A DNA stretch of 7,400 nucleotides from Mycobacterium sp. (lineage in GTDB: Bacteria; Actinomycetota; Actinomycetes; Mycobacteriales; Mycobacteriaceae), in the NCBI GenBank assembly GCA_018500005.2, contig JAHBAP020000510.1, forward strand, positions 1 to 7,400, read 5' to 3'. The notes beneath the pieces were generated by a model that ran no database searches, was not told where the DNA came from, and worked only from the letters and a program-made list of their open reading frames with translations. Each line of letters starts with the position of its first letter. Positions within the stretch are counted from its first letter, which is position 1. Shown here in pieces: positions 5,453 through 7,400 of this stretch. The position numbers and the translations under genes were made by a program.

Positions 5453-6301
5453 TCAGTCAGCCCGTCGCGCCCACGCGACAACGTACATCACCGTCGCGAC
5501 GGTCAGCGCGATGAGGACCCATACGGTGATCGCCTCATCGACCCAGGATCCGGCCGGCGGGCTACCGGGCATCAGATTGCGGATCGGAACGACGGCGAAC
5601 AGCATGGAGGCGAAGAAGGTGCTGAAGGCGGGCTGAAATGCTTTGCGCCCGAGCAGCATTTCGACCGCGACGTACAGCGCGATCGCCGGAAGGGTAAGCA
5701 GCACCAAGCAGAATCCGGCAATCAACGCCAGCGGACCACGGGCACGGGAGAATGAGACCGTCACGTTGTCGTCGGAGTGCGGGGTGCCGGTCCGGCCCAG
5801 GCGTTCGCTGTGGATGTTCCATCCGTTGAGTGAACCGGCGACTTCAACCCGAGTCGGTGTGTAGTTTTCGGAATCGCATTTTCCGATGAAGGCATCCGCG
5901 CTGAGAGTGCCGGTTCTGAAATTGTCGAACGGCCAGTGGTCGGCGTCGCCGTAGAGATGCAACGTCGTCTGCTCCCGGCCCGGTACGTGGCCACTCGGAT
6001 AACAAAGCTGGTCGAAGTCGTTGGCCGGATACAGCCGAACCACCAGGTCGTTCTTGAGCGCCCCCGACTCGTCGAGCAGGCTGCGATCGGGCAGCACCAG
6101 CACGGTTGCTGCCAGCGAATCCTCGACCGGTCGGATTGCGGTGAGTTCGACCAGAACCACCGTTTCACCGGAGTTTTGCGGGTCGGCGGGCTTCAACTCG
6201 GTCGCCGAACTGTCGAGCCAGAAGTAACCGATGACCGATGCCAGGTAGACGAAGACGATGGCGACCGCCGAGGCGATCCCGCCCCACCTCCTCGTCGTCA
6301 T
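5453..6301 (-). CDS. DUF4436 family membrane protein, 282 aa
   Basis: Actinobacterial integral membrane protein of unknown function. Likely topology: one N-terminal transmembrane helix (about 7-29, AIVFVYLASVIGYFWL), an extracytoplasmic domain of about 160 residues (30-188), then three C-terminal helices (about 190-215, 224-244, 255-277) and a short basic tail (ARRAD). Motifs typical of the family are HWPFDNF (122-128) and VPIRNLMPGSPPAGSWVDE (238-256). Cys100 and Cys142 in the exported domain could form a disulfide. The start chosen is ATG at 6301-6299, directly before the hydrophobic segment; the open frame extends further upstream but overlaps pckG and adds only an Arg-rich stretch. The gene begins 8 nt after the pckG stop and has no clear Shine-Dalgarno, which suggests co-transcription and perhaps translational coupling with pckG. 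No enzyme motif is visible. Confidence 0.85.
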   Translation of the reverse strand: MTTRRWGGIASAVAIVFVYLASVIGYFWLDSSATELKPADPQNSGETVVLVELTAIRPVEDSLAATVLVLPDRSLLDESGALKNDLVVRLYPANDFDQLCYPSGHVPGREQTTLHLYGDADHWPFDNFRTGTLSADAFIGKCDSENYTPTRVEVAGSLNGWNIHSERLGRTGTPHSDDNVTVSFSRARGPLALIAGFCLVLLTLPAIALYVAVEMLLGRKAFQPAFSTFFASMLFAVVPIRNLMPGSPPAGSWVDEAITVWVLIALTVATVMYVVAWARRAD

Positions 6302-6309
6302 CAGGGATG

Positions 6310-7400
6310 TCAGACGGCGTCGGACAGGCGTTGCTTCAGCGCCTCGAACTCGTCGCGCACGCCGGTCGGCAGCTTCTCGCCGAGAAATTCGAACCACTCC
6401 TCGATCAGCGACAGTTCGTCACGCCACTCGGCGGGGTTGACCGCAAGCGCCTCGGCCACATCGTCGGCTGTGACGTCCAGGCCGCTCAGATCCATGTCCT
6501 CCACGCCCGGAACGATGCCGATGGGGGTTGTCACGCCGTTGGCTTTGCCCTCGACCCGTTCGATGACCCACTTGAGCACGCGACTGTTCTCACCGAATCC
6601 CGGCCACAGGAAGCGGCCGTCGCCACCGCGACGGAACCAGTTGACGAAGAAGATCTTCGGGAGTTTGGACTCGTCGGCGTTCTTGCCCAGATCCAGCCAG
6701 TGCTGGCAGTAGTCACCGGCGTTGTAGCCCAGGAATGGCAGCATGGCCATCGGGTCGCGCCGGACGGTGCCGACCTGCCCTTCGGCGGCGGCGGTCTTCT
6801 CGCTACCCAGGGTGGCTCCGATGAACACACCGTGCTGCCAGTCGCGGGCCTGGGTCACCAGCGGCACGGTCGTCTTGCGTCGTCCACCGAACAGGATCGC
6901 CGAGATCGGCACTCCCTGAGGGTCGTCCCACTCGGGAGCCAGCGTCGGGCACTGCGACATCGGGGTGCAGTAGCGCGAATTCGGGTGCGCGGCGGGCTTA
7001 TCGGAGTCCGGGGACCAGTCCTCACCCAACCAATCGATGAGGTGCTGCGGGTCGCCCTCCAGGCCCTCCCACCACACGCCGCCCTCGTCGGTCAGCGCCA
7101 CGTTGGTGAAGACGGTGTTGCCGGCCTCGATGGTCTTCATGGCGTTCGGGTTGGAACTCCAGTTGGTGCCCGGGGCGACACCGAAGAACCCGAATTCCGG
7201 GTTTACCGCGTACAGCCGTCCGTCCTCGCCGAACCGCATCCAGGCGATGTCGTCACCGAGGGTCTCGGCGCGCCAACCCGGGATGGTGGGCTGGATCATC
7301 GCGAGGTTGGTCTTGCCGCAGGCGGACGGGAAAGCCGCCGCGAGGTAGTAGGCCTTGTTCTCCGGGGAGATCAGTTTGACGATCAGCATGTGCTCGGCCA
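6310..7400 (-). CDS. pckG: Phosphoenolpyruvate carboxykinase (GTP), C-terminal part, cut by window edge
   Basis: Converts oxaloacetate plus GTP to phosphoenolpyruvate, CO2 and GDP, the entry step of gluconeogenesis; cytosolic, Mn/Mg-dependent. About 363 C-terminal residues are visible of the roughly 606-610 usual for the family; the ATG at 7389-7387 is internal, since AEH precedes it in the same frame. Counting from that Met: GTP-class P-loop [12 protein letters not shown] (20-31) with the reactive Cys (codon 7320-7318), metal-binding GDDIAWMRF (45-53), [14 protein letters not shown] (63-76), [12 protein letters not shown] (167-178), then the GTP-binding C-terminal lobe with FFVNWFRRG and WPGFGEN. 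All motifs are those of the GTP class rather than the ATP class. The M. tuberculosis orthologue is Rv0211 (often named pckA), which is also near fadE3 and Rv0216. The DUF4436 gene follows 8 nt downstream. Confidence 0.97.
   Translation of the reverse strand, partial: AEHMLIVKLISPENKAYYLAAAFPSACGKTNLAMIQPTIPGWRAETLGDDIAWMRFGEDGRLYAVNPEFGFFGVAPGTNWSSNPNAMKTIEAGNTVFTNVALTDEGGVWWEGLEGDPQHLIDWLGEDWSPDSDKPAAHPNSRYCTPMSQCPTLAPEWDDPQGVPISAILFGGRRKTTVPLVTQARDWQHGVFIGATLGSEKTAAAEGQVGTVRRDPMAMLPFLGYNAGDYCQHWLDLGKNADESKLPKIFFVNWFRRGGDGRFLWPGFGENSRVLKWVIERVEGKANGVTTPIGIVPGVEDMDLSGLDVTADDVAEALAVNPAEWRDELSLIEEWFEFLGEKLPTGVRDEFEALKQRLSDAV

Noticed and set aside
6302..6397. Upstream extension of the DUF4436 gene by 32 codons
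   Set aside because: It would overlap the pckG end by 88 bases and adds only an Arg-rich stretch before the natural membrane-protein start MTTRRWGG.
5936..6712. 258-codon plus-strand open frame
   Set aside because: Antisense to both the DUF4436 gene and pckG, with a Ser/Arg-rich shadow translation.
1..7400. Search for a defence system, mobile element, CRISPR array or RNA gene
   Set aside because: All long frames resolve to metabolic, regulatory or membrane proteins; no transposase, direct-repeat array, tRNA-like or rRNA-like sequence was seen.

Overview
The window is high-GC, densely packed chromosomal DNA whose gene content and codon use fit a mycobacterium (Mycobacterium/Mycolicibacterium) or a close relative. 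The right-hand part resembles the M. tuberculosis Rv0211-Rv0216 neighbourhood: a GTP-dependent PEP carboxykinase, a FadE3-type acyl-CoA dehydrogenase, and a double-hotdog protein of the Rv0216 type divergent from it. This assignment rests on protein recall and synteny, not on a database search.

Layout, left to right: (1) the 3' part of an acyl-CoA dehydrogenase gene (+), cut by the left edge; (2) a short, relatively AT-rich gap with an orphan Shine-Dalgarno sequence, a 17-bp inverted repeat and a -10-like hexamer; (3) a 198-aa protein (+) with an N-terminal cyclic-nucleotide-binding-like domain and a C-terminal ribbon-helix-helix-like domain; (4) convergent to it, a 511-aa type-B carboxylesterase (-); (5) upstream of the esterase on the same strand, a tandem-hotdog MaoC-like hydratase (-); (6) divergent from the hydratase, with only 18 bp between start codons, a complete FadE3-type acyl-CoA dehydrogenase (+); (7) convergent to that, a DUF4436 membrane protein (-); (8) upstream of it on the same strand, the C-terminal part of pckG (-), cut by the right edge.

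Working together: two acyl-CoA dehydrogenases and a hotdog hydratase point to acyl-CoA oxidation/hydration, an esterase could release acids for it, and PEP carboxykinase takes oxaloacetate into gluconeogenesis, as expected during growth on lipids. This link is inferred from proximity. No mobile element, tRNA, rRNA or CRISPR array is visible, and no gene-free stretch exceeds 70 bp.

The most notable signals are regulatory. They are a probable one-component regulator with an unusual cNMP/RHH architecture and a palindrome over its own apparently leaderless promoter; a near-symmetric -10 element that could drive two leaderless divergent genes; and a perfect 16-bp palindrome immediately before the esterase.
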